Counted from the stretch's first letter, positions 25,361 through 33,885 are shown. The stretch: 64,000 nt of DNA from Halovenus aranensis (GCF_900100385.1 NZ_FNFC01000002.1:1-64000), one strand, 5' to 3'. The notes: a model not told the origin generated them from the sequence alone. Made by a program: numbers and translations.

Positions 25361-26002
25361 ATGTCATACGATAACACACTGACAGGCACACAGTCTACAG
25401 AACGTCTCCCTCAGGAACAGCAGGACCTGATGAATCTGGTGTCTGACGTGGCTGCACAGGCTGCGAGAGGGGCCATCGAATCCGCGCCGCTAGAGTTTAC
25501 ACAACCGACTCAACAGGGGGTGTACACAGGCCAAACGCTGCCACAGGCCCATGCACAACGAGCACAGCAGCCCCAAGCACAGCGGGGACAGGCGACGTCA
25601 CCGTCGTTCAGCCAGCAGGCTACATCGCCCCAGCTCTCGGCGTTCCAACAGCAGGCGTCCCAGGCACAGGCACAACAGCAGTACTCACCAGCGGTGGACG
25701 TCATCGAGAGCAACGAGGAAGTGCACATCTTCGCCGACCTGCCCGGCGTCGACAGCGACTCGATAGAGGTCCAAGCCTCGAACAACACGATTAGTCTCTC
25801 CGCTGAGCGCATCGAGCGCGAGCAGGAAGACCAGCAGGGCAACCCTGTCATGGCCGAGCGCGGCAAGGTCATGCAACGGCAGATTCAGCTCCCTGCCGAA
25901 TGCGACGTGGACGATGCTTCCGCGACGTGGGACAAAGGCGTCGTCACGATTACGCTCCCGAAAGTCGAAGCTGAAAGTACGCAACGCATCGGCGTCGAGT
26001 AA
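25361..26002 (+). CDS. Hsp20/alpha-crystallin small heat-shock protein with Gln-rich N-terminus
   Basis: Residues about 110-213 form the alpha-crystallin domain (Val-Asp-Val-Ile-Glu-Ser, Phe-Ala-Asp-Leu-Pro-Gly-Val, and Val-Val-Thr-Ile-Thr-Leu-Pro-Lys before the C-terminus). These chaperones hold unfolding proteins in large oligomers. The N-terminal 110 residues are strikingly rich in Gln, Ala and Ser and poor in acidic residues, unlike most haloarchaeal proteins, and resemble a low-complexity prion-like region that could drive condensation. The family normally has a shorter hydrophobic N-terminus. Confidence 0.85.
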   Translation: MSYDNTLTGTQSTERLPQEQQDLMNLVSDVAAQAARGAIESAPLEFTQPTQQGVYTGQTLPQAHAQRAQQPQAQRGQATSPSFSQQATSPQLSAFQQQASQAQAQQQYSPAVDVIESNEEVHIFADLPGVDSDSIEVQASNNTISLSAERIEREQEDQQGNPVMAERGKVMQRQIQLPAECDVDDASATWDKGVVTITLPKVEAESTQRIGVE

Positions 26003-26239
26003 CCAGGACACTCAACCGTGTGGTTCGGCGACCCTCATCGCTCGCGTACCCTTTCCACGCGGGCGTTTTTAACAGCACAGAACACAGGTACACCTATCTC
26101 GTGACAGCATTCGATGTCGATTTGCCAGACGGCAACGGCACGTACTCCGAGCGTGCGTTGTTGCATCCGATGAGAACTGTGTCCTGCCGTCGCGACGACG
26201 CGTCGAGATGCAACTTCACGAGAGTTGGCGACGAAAAGA

Positions 26240-26310
26240 GCCTAGGCCGGGATTTGAACCCGGGCTCTCGTCCTTACCAAGGACGCGCTTTACCGCTAAG
26301 CTACCCAGGC
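26240..26310 (-). tRNA. tRNA-Thr (GGT anticodon)
   Basis: On the minus strand the 71-base sequence folds into a full cloverleaf: acceptor GCCTGGG paired with CCTAGGC, a D arm, anticodon stem CGTCC/GGACG with loop TTGGTAA (anticodon GGT), and T arm CCGGG/CCCGG enclosing TTCAAAT. The CCA end is not encoded and no intron is present. The 237-base gap between the Hsp20 stop and this gene (26003-26239) holds no convincing gene; translated frames there run antisense through the tRNA. Confidence 0.96.
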
Positions 26311-26387
26311 GCGCAACAGTGGGTTGCCGCGATTGGTCTTTGAACGTTTCGATTTGTCGCAGGGTGTGCGGACGCCTCACGTAACGC

Positions 26388-27038
26388 CTATTCGTCGTAC
26401 TCGTCGACCTCTGTAGCGTCTGGACCGCCCGCGAACGACCGAATTCGCTCGTCGACACCCTCCAGTGCGGTATCGGGGCCGGCGAGCGGTTCGGAGCCGA
26501 TGTCTCGGGCGAGACTCTCGCCGTAAGCGGTCACCGACGGTGGGACCGTCTGGAGCGCGAGGTCTGCCCCGGTGTTGACAGCGAGCGCGACGAAGTCCGC
26601 TTCGAGCGAGTACTCGCCGTCCGCGAGTTCGCCGTTCTGGGCGTAGGTCTGGTACCGGCCAAAGCGCCGGGCTGCCTCGACAGCCTCCTGTGAGACGCCG
26701 GTGTCAGCGAGGTAGTAATAGCCCCGGGAGACGAGCACAGCCGCCGCGAGTAAGTCGAGATAGTAGCTGTTGGCGTTCCCGTCGTCCCAGCGCTCGTTGC
26801 GGAGTATCGAGCGGGTCAACCGGAGTCCCTCGTAGGTGAGTTGAACGCCCGCGCCACGAAGTGCACAGGCATCCATGTCGGCCGACGGTTCGAGCGCGCG
26901 AGCGGCCCGAACCGTGAGGACCGCAGGTGTGAGTGAGACATCAGCGAGACGCGTCTGTAGACGGTTCTGGAACGCGGGCGGGTGGAGGTCCGCGACCGAT
27001 TGTTCCAGCGTCTCCCTGACGACGGTGACTTCTGTCAC
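26388..27038 (-). CDS. Conserved haloarchaeal helical protein (DUF7114-like)
   Basis: A GTG at 27038 is preferred as start (Val-Thr-Glu-Val-Thr-Val-Val-Arg); upstream residues look non-coding and would run toward the divergent gene at 27122. The 216-residue product is predominantly helical, with Tyr-Tyr-Leu-Asp-Leu-Leu-Ala-Ala-Ala-Val-Leu-Val-Ser-Arg-Gly-Tyr-Tyr near the middle, a pattern resembling all-helical polyprenyl-synthase-like folds. I associate it with the haloarchaeal DUF7114 group, but that rests on recollection. No catalytic Asp-rich motif is seen, so enzymatic activity is doubtful. Confidence 0.55.
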   Translation of the reverse strand: MTEVTVVRETLEQSVADLHPPAFQNRLQTRLADVSLTPAVLTVRAARALEPSADMDACALRGAGVQLTYEGLRLTRSILRNERWDDGNANSYYLDLLAAAVLVSRGYYYLADTGVSQEAVEAARRFGRYQTYAQNGELADGEYSLEADFVALAVNTGADLALQTVPPSVTAYGESLARDIGSEPLAGPDTALEGVDERIRSFAGGPDATEVDEYDE

Positions 27039-27121
27039 TACCCCTACCTTGGTGAACGAGCTAAAAAGCCCTTTGAAAATACGTGTCGGGTCATAACAGG
27101 AAAGTAGCCACGGCACACAGC

Positions 27122-27655
27122 ATGCGTGTGCAGCGTCTGGAAATCAGTACTGATGTCTACCTCCCACCAGCGGACGTCTACGAGTTTCTCCTGAATTTCC
27201 CTCGGTATGCCCGTTACTCGGAGTATCTCGACCGCGTCGAACAGTACGGTGACGGCGGTCCGGGCACCGAGTACGACCTGGTCTTCTCGTGGTGGAAGCT
27301 CTCCTATACCGCACGCTCGGAGGTGACCGACGTAGACGAGCCCCGGCGTATCGATTGGCGGACCGTCAAGGATATCGAGGCGAACGGCTACTGGCGTGTC
27401 GAGCCAGCGCCAGACCGGGCACCCGAGGGCGTCGAACGCGCCTCGGAGGTGTTTTTCGTCGTCGAACTCGACACCGAGAGCGCCCGAGGGAGTGCTATCA
27501 GCATTCCAAGCTTCATCTCGTTCGATAGCGTTCTCGACCGTGTTATCCCGAAAATCCAGGCCGAGGGTCGGCGGGTCGTCGAGCGCGTCGTCGCCGACCT
27601 CGAAGGCCAGCAGCGCGATATCGAGCTGCGAATCCACGAGACACCATCCCTCTGA
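27122..27655 (+). CDS. SRPBCC (START-like) protein
   Basis: The 177-residue product, starting at ATG 27122, has the helix-grip pattern of the SRPBCC superfamily: a first strand (Val-Gln-Arg-Leu-Glu-Ile-Ser-Thr-Asp-Val-Tyr), Pro-Ala-Asp-Val-Tyr-Glu-Phe-Leu, Tyr-Ser-Glu-Tyr-Leu-Asp-Arg-Val, and a long C-terminal helix. The Coq10/YfiG-like branch binds hydrophobic ligands such as quinones or lipids. A second SRPBCC gene follows 44 bases downstream on the same strand, so the pair probably came from tandem duplication. Confidence 0.75.
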   Translation: MRVQRLEISTDVYLPPADVYEFLLNFPRYARYSEYLDRVEQYGDGGPGTEYDLVFSWWKLSYTARSEVTDVDEPRRIDWRTVKDIEANGYWRVEPAPDRAPEGVERASEVFFVVELDTESARGSAISIPSFISFDSVLDRVIPKIQAEGRRVVERVVADLEGQQRDIELRIHETPSL

Positions 27656-27699
27656 AGGGAGAAACAAGGGTTAACTGCGGGAGTTCCCAACGCGGAGGT

Positions 27700-28131
27700 A
27701 TGACCGTCGAGGTGGAGCGTTCGTTCGATGTCGACGTGCCGATAGAGCGGGTGTGGGACCTGCTCTCCGAGGAGGAAATACGAGCCGAGACCATCGGGGT
27801 TGTCGAGTCCTACGAGACACGCCCCGGCAGCCAACACAACGAGGTCGTCTGGAACCTCAGCCTCCCGATTCCGGTCATCAGCTCGACGGTGGCCGTCAAG
27901 ACCCGCGATGTCGAGCGCGAGCCGCCACACTACGTGAAATTCGCCGGCACGTCGAAGGTGATGACCGTGACCGGTGAACACGAACTGGAAGAGACCGAGA
28001 CGGGCTGTCACGTCGTCAACCGGTTCATGGTCGACGGCAAGGTCCCCGGCGTCGAACGCTTTTTCAAACGAAATATCGACACCCAGATGGAGAACTTCCG
28101 GATGGCGATTGTCGACGGCGGCACCGAGTGA
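27700..28131 (+). CDS. SRPBCC (START-like) protein, short form
   Basis: A 143-residue START-like fold: Met-Thr-Val-Glu-Val-Glu-Arg-Ser-Phe-Asp-Val-Asp-Val-Pro-Ile-Glu-Arg-Val-Trp is the typical first strand and helix, and the C-terminus is the capping helix (Asp-Thr-Gln-Met-Glu-Asn-Phe-Arg). Its TGA overlaps the ATG of the following crotonase gene by one base (TGATG), implying translational coupling. A hydrophobic-ligand or acyl-chain binding role would fit the crotonase context, but this is inferred. Confidence 0.75.
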   Translation: MTVEVERSFDVDVPIERVWDLLSEEEIRAETIGVVESYETRPGSQHNEVVWNLSLPIPVISSTVAVKTRDVEREPPHYVKFAGTSKVMTVTGEHELEETETGCHVVNRFMVDGKVPGVERFFKRNIDTQMENFRMAIVDGGTE

Positions 28132-28844
28132 TGTCTGCCGGGATGATACGAACCGCGACAGACGGGCCACTCCGAGTCGTGACAGTCGACCGCCCGGACA
28201 AGATGAACGCGCTCGATTCCGACGGACTGGACGCGCTATCGGCGGCCTTCGAGCAGGCGACCGAACCCGTCGTCTACCTCCATGGCGCTGGCGAAGCCTT
28301 CTGTGCCGGTGCCGACCTGACTGTCGTCTCGGAACTGGACCGAGAGGAAGCGGTCGCCTTCGCAGCACACGGCCAGCGGGTCACGCGTACAATCGAAGGT
28401 TACGACGGCGTCGTCGTCGCGGGCATCGACGGGGCCGCACGCGGCGGCGGCGTCGAGCTTGCACTGGCCTGTGACATCCGTATCGGTACGCCGGCGGCGA
28501 CACTCGCCGAGAGCGGCGTCTCACTCGGTCTGTTCGGCGCGTGGGGCGGGACTGCTAGACTCCCCAGAATTGTCGGCGAGACGGTCGCGATGGACCTCTC
28601 ACTGTCCGGACGCGTGCTTTCGGCCCAAGAGGCCCGCGAGGTCGGCCTGCTGAGCCGCGTCGTCGAGGACCCCCGTGCAGTTGCGACCGAGATTGCAGAC
28701 AACGACGCCGCGGTGCTCCGTGTTATCAAAGCACGCCTCCGAGACTCTGCGCCAGCCGAGCAACAGGAACAGCGGGCATCGCAAGCGTTTGGCGACCTGA
28801 TTGCGGACAGTGACCTCGATGCTGTGGATGGGCGTGACTCGTAG
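28131..28844 (+). CDS. Enoyl-CoA hydratase/isomerase family (crotonase) protein
   Basis: The roughly 237-residue protein has the crotonase oxyanion-hole motifs: Gly-Ala-Gly-Glu-Ala-Phe-Cys-Ala-Gly-Ala-Asp-Leu and Asp-Gly-Ala-Ala-Arg-Gly-Gly-Gly-Val-Glu-Leu-Ala. Later comes Leu-Phe-Gly-Ala-Trp-Gly-Gly-Thr-Ala-Arg-Leu-Pro-Arg. The two catalytic glutamates of hydratases are not both obvious: Gly-Leu-Phe-Gly-Ala-Trp replaces Gly-Leu-x-Pro-Glu or similar, so activity may be altered. The start is ATG 28131, overlapping the previous stop. Substrate unknown; beta-oxidation or side-chain degradation is plausible. Confidence 0.8.
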   Translation: MSAGMIRTATDGPLRVVTVDRPDKMNALDSDGLDALSAAFEQATEPVVYLHGAGEAFCAGADLTVVSELDREEAVAFAAHGQRVTRTIEGYDGVVVAGIDGAARGGGVELALACDIRIGTPAATLAESGVSLGLFGAWGGTARLPRIVGETVAMDLSLSGRVLSAQEAREVGLLSRVVEDPRAVATEIADNDAAVLRVIKARLRDSAPAEQQEQRASQAFGDLIADSDLDAVDGRDS

Positions 28845-28928
28845 TCGGTACTGCGAACCGTCACCGCAGTCTGGAATCGACGACAGACAGTGGCCCAGCA
28901 ACGTCTGTGACGCAGTCCGACGAGCGCC

Positions 28929-29888
28929 TCAGGGCACTATCTCGAATGGCTCGTAGCTCCACTCGTTCTCGCGGTAGGCGCGCAGATAGTAGGCAACACC
29001 GGGCTGGTGGGCAGCACCCGTGATGACGTGGATGAGGTCAGTATCTGGTCCGTTCGAGAGGATGTAGGCGGCGATACGCTCGTTCCGGGCGTGAGTGAAC
29101 AGCTCGAGTTCAGGGTCGTGTCGCCGGAGCCACTCGCGTTCGAGGGGCTGTGGGAGGAAGACGGTCCGATAATACCGCTGGAGGTCGGCCAACATCGCCG
29201 GGTTCCGGGCGGCCTGTTTCGAGAGCTGAAAGGAGGTGAAGTCCTCGCCGGTCGCCAGTTCCTCGTGTGAGGTGAGGAAAGCCGAGGCGAGGTCGCCGAT
29301 TGCAGCGGTAAAGGCGTCCCCGTACATGTGCTTGCCCGCGTCGATGAGCGTAAACGCGCGCTCGCGGAAGGTAGACGCCACCGCCCGGATATCCGCGCCG
29401 AGTCGTTCGTCTTCGAGGAACGACCGTTCGATGGCGCCCGGGACGTGTGAGTCGATGTCTCGCTCCGTGCAGTGATACATCGCCCACCGGTAGTCGTCTA
29501 TCTCACAGACTGCCTCCATGTCTGTGAAGTACATCGGGCGGATGCCCTGCTCGCAGTACACCGCCTCGCCGGCGTCGAGAAACGCCTGGACGTGGTCGCG
29601 AAGCAGGCGTTGCTCCGCTGTGGTATCGGCGTGGGTAACGCCGTGCACGACCACTGTCCGGCCGCCTAGGTCGACGCGTGTTCCAGGGAGTTCGGCCTCG
29701 GTCTCTGCCACCTCGGTTCGCTCTCTGAGTGTCTGCCAGCGCTGTTTGGCCGCGATGTAAGCCTGGTGCTGTGATACTGTTCCGACGATATTGGCGAGTT
29801 CAGCGAGTGAGTCTGCCGATTCGACCGCCACGAGCCACGCACGCTCGTCGTCGCTCAGCGCCGACTGCGGCGGAGACTTCTCACCCAT
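28929..29888 (-). CDS. TraB/GumN-like (Tiki-superfamily) protein
   Basis: The 319-residue soluble protein has paired motifs typical of the TraB/PrgY/GumN superfamily: Val-Val-Val-His-Gly-Val-Thr-His near residue 75 and Val-Ile-Thr-Gly-Ala-Ala-His-Gln-Pro-Gly-Val-Ala-Tyr-Tyr-Leu near 290. The superfamily includes Tiki metalloproteases and pheromone-shutdown proteins, with the two His residues and nearby Glu (Tyr-Cys-Glu-Gln-Gly) forming the presumed site. No signal peptide or membrane helix is visible, so unlike bacterial relatives it looks cytoplasmic. Function is unproven. Confidence 0.5.
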   Translation of the reverse strand: MGEKSPPQSALSDDERAWLVAVESADSLAELANIVGTVSQHQAYIAAKQRWQTLRERTEVAETEAELPGTRVDLGGRTVVVHGVTHADTTAEQRLLRDHVQAFLDAGEAVYCEQGIRPMYFTDMEAVCEIDDYRWAMYHCTERDIDSHVPGAIERSFLEDERLGADIRAVASTFRERAFTLIDAGKHMYGDAFTAAIGDLASAFLTSHEELATGEDFTSFQLSKQAARNPAMLADLQRYYRTVFLPQPLEREWLRRHDPELELFTHARNERIAAYILSNGPDTDLIHVITGAAHQPGVAYYLRAYRENEWSYEPFEIVP

Positions 29889-30028
29889 TGCACCGTATTA
29901 GGTGCGCCAGAAATAAACGAGTATCCCACCCGTGCAGCGAGTAAGCAATCGCGTCTGGACCGAAGAATCCACGCCAGAACACGCCCGTCGCCAGTACAGT
30001 TTTACCAGTGGCGGGAGGACTGAAACCA

Positions 30029-31183
30029 ATGACTGACCGGGAGAGTTCCCAGCACGGACCGACAGCAGGTGGCCACGACGAGTGGCCCGTCTGGCTCTGT
30101 GAGACCGTCGAGACGGTCCACGCCGCCGTAGACGACGCGACAACAGCGCCGGCACTCGGAACGACTCTGCCCGCGAGACTCACCGCAACGACGCCCGTCG
30201 AGTTCGCATGGATAGCCACAGTCGACGAGCCGGCGGTCCGGGTTCGGAGTGCCCCGGCCGAGTTGCCTGCGCGTCTCGAGGCGACCCCCGAGGAAACACT
30301 GACCGCGCGGGCCGAATCGACAGGCGAGGTACAGCGGGTGGTCGAAAATCCGCCGACCGACGTTCGTCTGGTCGCCGAACACACCGGAAACGACCCTGGC
30401 GATATCGGGGCGTTCGTCGCCGTACCGCTCTGTTCTGTCGACTCGTGTTATGGCGCCCTTCACCTGTGGACTCCCGAATGGACCGGAGACCCGGGGCCGC
30501 TCGCGTCGCTTGGGCGGACAGTCGGTCGACGCCTGCGGTCTTTCGAGCGTGCCGCGCAACTCACCCGCGAGCGGGAGCGACTGGAGTCGTTGCGAACCCT
30601 CGTCTCGCACGACCTCGGTAATCCGGTGAACATCGCCTCGGGCCGCGTCCAACTCGCGCGCACAGACGAAGACACGTCACATCTCGACAGTGTCGACAGC
30701 GCGCTCGAAGAGATTGACGCGCTCATGGAGCGTGGTGTCCGCCTGGTCGAGGTCGGACAACAGCCGGTCGAACGCGAACGCCTCTCGCTGGCGGAGCTTG
30801 CACGTGATAGCTGGAGCGATGTCGGTCAGGAACGCGGTGAACTCGTCACCACTGACGCGATATTCGACGGCGAGCGTGAGCGCGTCAGGATGTTACTCAA
30901 CGAACTGGTCCGGAACGCCTTCGCCCACAGCGACGGGGAGGTAACGGTCGAAATCGGTCCACTCACGGATGCACAGGGGTTCTACGTGGCCGATGACGGT
31001 CCCGGCATCCCGTCAGACGAACGCGAGTACGTCATAGACACCGGATACACCACGGACGCCGACCGAGACGGCATCGGGCTCTCTATCGTGACCGAGATTG
31101 CCGGCGCACACGGCTGGGACGTGTCGCTCGAACCGCGAGAACCGTCGGGGACTCGGGTCGAGATTATCATTAGCCGCTGGTAA
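30029..31183 (+). CDS. GAF-domain sensor histidine kinase
   Basis: Start is ATG 30029, 27 bases after a TTTTA element. The 384-residue cytoplasmic kinase has a GAF domain (about 30-175), an H-box Val-Ser-His-Asp-Leu-Gly-Asn-Pro with the phospho-acceptor His near residue 195, and an HATPase domain with Leu-Val-Arg-Asn-Ala (N box), Asp-Asp-Gly-Pro-Gly and Gly-Ile-Gly-Leu-Ser-Ile-Val. The gene downstream encodes CheB, not a typical output regulator, and there is no receiver gene of the usual kind alongside. Whether the kinase phosphorylates this CheB is an open question. Confidence 0.88.
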   Translation: MTDRESSQHGPTAGGHDEWPVWLCETVETVHAAVDDATTAPALGTTLPARLTATTPVEFAWIATVDEPAVRVRSAPAELPARLEATPEETLTARAESTGEVQRVVENPPTDVRLVAEHTGNDPGDIGAFVAVPLCSVDSCYGALHLWTPEWTGDPGPLASLGRTVGRRLRSFERAAQLTRERERLESLRTLVSHDLGNPVNIASGRVQLARTDEDTSHLDSVDSALEEIDALMERGVRLVEVGQQPVERERLSLAELARDSWSDVGQERGELVTTDAIFDGERERVRMLLNELVRNAFAHSDGEVTVEIGPLTDAQGFYVADDGPGIPSDEREYVIDTGYTTDADRDGIGLSIVTEIAGAHGWDVSLEPREPSGTRVEIIISRW

Positions 31184-31230
31184 GTCCGGCAAACGGTGAA
31201 CGATAAGTACGGGGAACTGGTAGCTGAACT

Positions 31231-32280
31231 ATGGTTGAGGCTGTCGTCGTCGACGATTCCCAGTTCATGCGGGTACAGATAGCGGAGGTGCTCAAGGATG
31301 GCGGTATCACCGTCGTCGGCGACGCGGCCAACGGCAAGGAGGCAATCGACGCCGTCGAGCAACACGACCCCGACGTGGTGACGATGGACGTGAAGATGCC
31401 GGGGATGGACGGCATCGAGGCGGTCGAACGCATCATGGAGACACGGCCGACACCGATTCTGATGCTCAGCCGGTACACCGAGGAGGGAGCAGACACCACC
31501 TTCGAAGCCCTCGATGCCGGAGCCGTCGACTTCTTCAGAAAGCCCGGGGGCGAAGTCTCGACGAGCCTCGTCCAGTTCGCAGATGACCTCGTCGAGGCAG
31601 TGTCGCTCGTGGCTACCGCCGACGTATCGCCGGTCTCACCGGCCGGCACCGGAGCGATTGAGACGGTCACGACGCCACAGGAGACGCCGACACGGCCCCC
31701 GACAATCCTCATCGCCGCCTCGACTGGCGGGCCACCGGAGGTGCAGTCGCTCCTCGCCGCACTGCCCGGAACGCTGAACGCCCGGGTACTGGTTGTCCAG
31801 CATATGCCGACGGATTTCACCGACCGGTTCGCGGACCGGCTGGACTCGGTCTGTGAACTCGACGTTCGGGAGGCCGAACGTGCCGGCAGAGTCGGCCCCG
31901 GCGAGGCAATCATCGCCAAAGGCGGCTCACATCTGGTGCCACGCGAGGACGACGGCGTAGAGATTTCGTACAGACTTACCGATGACGAACCGGTTCACAA
32001 CGTCCGTCCCGCTGCCGACGTGACCTTCGAGGCCGGCGCGGCTGTCTGCACCGAACCACTCGTCGCCGTCGTGCTCTCGGGAATGGGATACGACGGGGCG
32101 GCCGGGGCCGAGCATGTCGCCGAGGCGGGCGGAACTGTCCTCGCACAGGAGCCGTCCGAGGCCAGCATCGGAGCGATGCCAGAACACACTATTGAGACCG
32201 GCGTCGTCGATGGCGTCTTCCGGACCAGCAAGATGACAGACGAGATTGTCAGTGCTGTCACCGACGAGACAGGTGAGTAG
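31231..32280 (+). CDS. cheB: CheB: chemotaxis protein-glutamate methylesterase
   Basis: A two-domain protein of 349 residues. The receiver has paired acidic residues (Val-Asp-Asp-Ser), the phospho-acceptor in Val-Val-Thr-Met-Asp-Val-Lys-Met-Pro, and Lys in Arg-Lys-Pro. The C-terminal methylesterase has the catalytic Ser in Ala-Ala-Ser-Thr-Gly-Gly-Pro, His in Val-Gln-His-Met-Pro and Asp in Gly-Met-Gly-Tyr-Asp-Gly-Ala. It removes methyl (or amide) groups from chemoreceptors during adaptation. No cheA, cheW, cheR, cheY or archaellum genes lie within this window, so it is either an isolated cheB or the archaellum cluster lies elsewhere. Confidence 0.92.
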   Translation: MVEAVVVDDSQFMRVQIAEVLKDGGITVVGDAANGKEAIDAVEQHDPDVVTMDVKMPGMDGIEAVERIMETRPTPILMLSRYTEEGADTTFEALDAGAVDFFRKPGGEVSTSLVQFADDLVEAVSLVATADVSPVSPAGTGAIETVTTPQETPTRPPTILIAASTGGPPEVQSLLAALPGTLNARVLVVQHMPTDFTDRFADRLDSVCELDVREAERAGRVGPGEAIIAKGGSHLVPREDDGVEISYRLTDDEPVHNVRPAADVTFEAGAAVCTEPLVAVVLSGMGYDGAAGAEHVAEAGGTVLAQEPSEASIGAMPEHTIETGVVDGVFRTSKMTDEIVSAVTDETGE

Positions 32281-32318
32281 AAGGGATACTTTTCACCGAC
32301 CCCGTCGTAGCCTCGCAC

Positions 32319-33392
32319 ATGAAAACACTGGTTTATGGCGCCTACGGCTACACCGGCGAACGCATCGCCAGCGAAGCACTCGACCGCGGTCTCGATGTCG
32401 TCGTCGCCGGCCGTAACGGCACCAAGACTCGGGGGCTGGGAATCGAACTGGGCGTCGAGTCGCGGGTCGCCGACCCCGGCGAGTTGGCACCGGAACTTGA
32501 GGATATCGACGCCGTCCTCAACTGCGCCGGACCGTTCACGCGGACCGCCGAACCGGTCGTCGACGCCTGTCTCGACACCGAAACGGCGTATCTCGACATC
32601 ACGGGCGAACTCCCTGTCGTCGAGGCGCTCGCAGAACGCGATAGAGACGCGGAAACGGCGGGTGTACCGGTGTTGCCGGCTGTCGGCTTCGATGTCGTGC
32701 CGACGGACTGTCTCGCCTGTCACCTTCACGACCGGCTCCCCGGCGCGGAGTCACTCGCACTCGGCGTCGAGACGCGAGCCGACCTCTCGCGAGGGACGCT
32801 GGAGACGGTACTCGAACACGCGGCTGGCGGCGGCTCGATTCGGCAAAACGGCGCACTCGAATCGGTTGCGGTCGGCGAACGTACCCGCAAGATAGACTTT
32901 GGCAACGGCCCACGGACGGGACTACTCGCGCCGCTTGCGGACGTGGCGACGGCCTACTACACGACCGGGGTTCCGAACATCGAGACCTACGTCGCGGCCC
33001 CCGACAGTGCGGCGCGAGCGCTCCGCGTGGGACAGCCGCTGCTGTCGCTGCTTGGCTTCCGTCCGCTTCGCCGGACGCTCCAGCGAGCCGTCAAGGCCCT
33101 CGCCGCCGACCCGCCCACACAGCCCGCCGAGCGCGACCGGGTCTCAGTCTGGGGTGCAGTTACCGATGGCAACCAGACCGCTGTCTCCCGTCTCGAGACG
33201 CCAGAGCCGTACTCGCTGACCGTCGACGCCGCGACGACCGTCCTCGAACGACTCGACGGGATGCCCGAACTCCCCGCCGGCTTCGAGACGCCTGCGGTCG
33301 CCTTGGACGCGGAGTTCGTCCTCGATTTAGACGGTGTCGAGGGATTTCACGACGAGGCGCTCCGCGAAGGCGAGCGGCCCGGACTGGAGTAA
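32319..33392 (+). CDS. Saccharopine dehydrogenase-like NAD(P)-binding protein
   Basis: The 357-residue protein has a Rossmann start Val-Tyr-Gly-Ala-Tyr-Gly-Tyr-Thr-Gly-Glu-Arg-Ile-Ala and Val-Ala-Gly-Arg-Asn-Gly-Thr-Lys, a saccharopine dehydrogenase/trans-acting enoyl reductase pattern, followed by Leu-Asn-Cys-Ala-Gly-Pro-Phe. It lacks the extra domains of lysine-biosynthesis enzymes. Related archaeal and mycobacterial proteins act on lipids, but the substrate here is not known. It follows cheB by 38 bases without evident functional link. Confidence 0.75.
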   Translation: MKTLVYGAYGYTGERIASEALDRGLDVVVAGRNGTKTRGLGIELGVESRVADPGELAPELEDIDAVLNCAGPFTRTAEPVVDACLDTETAYLDITGELPVVEALAERDRDAETAGVPVLPAVGFDVVPTDCLACHLHDRLPGAESLALGVETRADLSRGTLETVLEHAAGGGSIRQNGALESVAVGERTRKIDFGNGPRTGLLAPLADVATAYYTTGVPNIETYVAAPDSAARALRVGQPLLSLLGFRPLRRTLQRAVKALAADPPTQPAERDRVSVWGAVTDGNQTAVSRLETPEPYSLTVDAATTVLERLDGMPELPAGFETPAVALDAEFVLDLDGVEGFHDEALREGERPGLE

Positions 33393-33425
33393 CAGACCTA
33401 TATCGACGGGCAGTGTAGCCGAGGT

Positions 33426-33707
33426 ATGGCTGACCTCGCCGAGAAGACGGACCGATACGAACAGCTACTTACCGAGGCACTCGACGCCGCCGAACTCGCG
33501 GCCCCACCCGAAACACCGCTCGCGACGGGGGCCACAGACTGTATCGAAATGGCCCAATCCTACCTCGAAGACGGGAGACACTTCCGCGACGACGGCGACC
33601 TCGTGAATGCCCTGGCTGCGTTCTCGTACGGCCACGCCTGGCTGGACGCCGGCGCGCGCATCGGGCTGCTCGACGTTCCCCGCGAAGGGCACCTGTTCAC
33701 GATTTAG
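33426..33707 (+). CDS. DUF357 family protein
   Basis: A 93-residue helical protein: Glu-Lys-Thr-Asp-Arg-Tyr-Glu-Gln-Leu-Leu, then Met-Ala-Gln-Ser-Tyr-Leu-Glu-Asp-Gly-Arg-His-Phe, and Asn-Ala-Leu-Ala-Ala-Phe-Ser-Tyr-Gly-His-Ala-Trp-Leu-Asp-Ala-Gly. This is the archaeal DUF357 pattern, a HEPN-like four-helix bundle of unknown function found in most euryarchaea. It is followed by the TFB promoter. Confidence 0.8.
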   Translation: MADLAEKTDRYEQLLTEALDAAELAAPPETPLATGATDCIEMAQSYLEDGRHFRDDGDLVNALAAFSYGHAWLDAGARIGLLDVPREGHLFTI

Positions 33708-33751
33708 CCTCCCGGAGCCCGCGCTTTCGTTATTGTCGCTTTCCGTAGCTG

Positions 33752-33766
33752 ATTAGCTCTCCTAAT
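33752..33766. promoter_or_regulatory. Inverted repeat upstream of TFB
   Basis: ATTAG and CTAAT arms flank a 5-base CTCTC spacer, about 33 bases upstream of the TFB TATA box. It may be an operator; the arms are short, so chance is possible. Confidence 0.25.
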
Positions 33767-33798
33767 CTGACCACACGCGGGACACGAATTAAACGAAG

Positions 33799-33806
33799 TT
33801 TTATAT
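33799..33806 (+). promoter_or_regulatory. TATA box for the TFB gene
   Basis: TTTTATAT is preceded by purine-rich CGAAG, a TFB-recognition-like element, and predicts a start near 33830, leaving a leader of about 55 bases before ATG 33886. Confidence 0.55.
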
Positions 33807-33885
33807 GTGTAGAGTCCTAACTAAACATTAGCGAAAGAGCTGGTAGAGGTATGTAACTTTCTCAACCGGCAACGAGAGCAACACA

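Noticed and set aside
26020-26343. Open frame of 107 residues between Hsp20 and the tRNA
   Set aside because: It reads antisense through the tRNA-Thr gene and has the typical translated-tRNA pattern, so it is not a gene.
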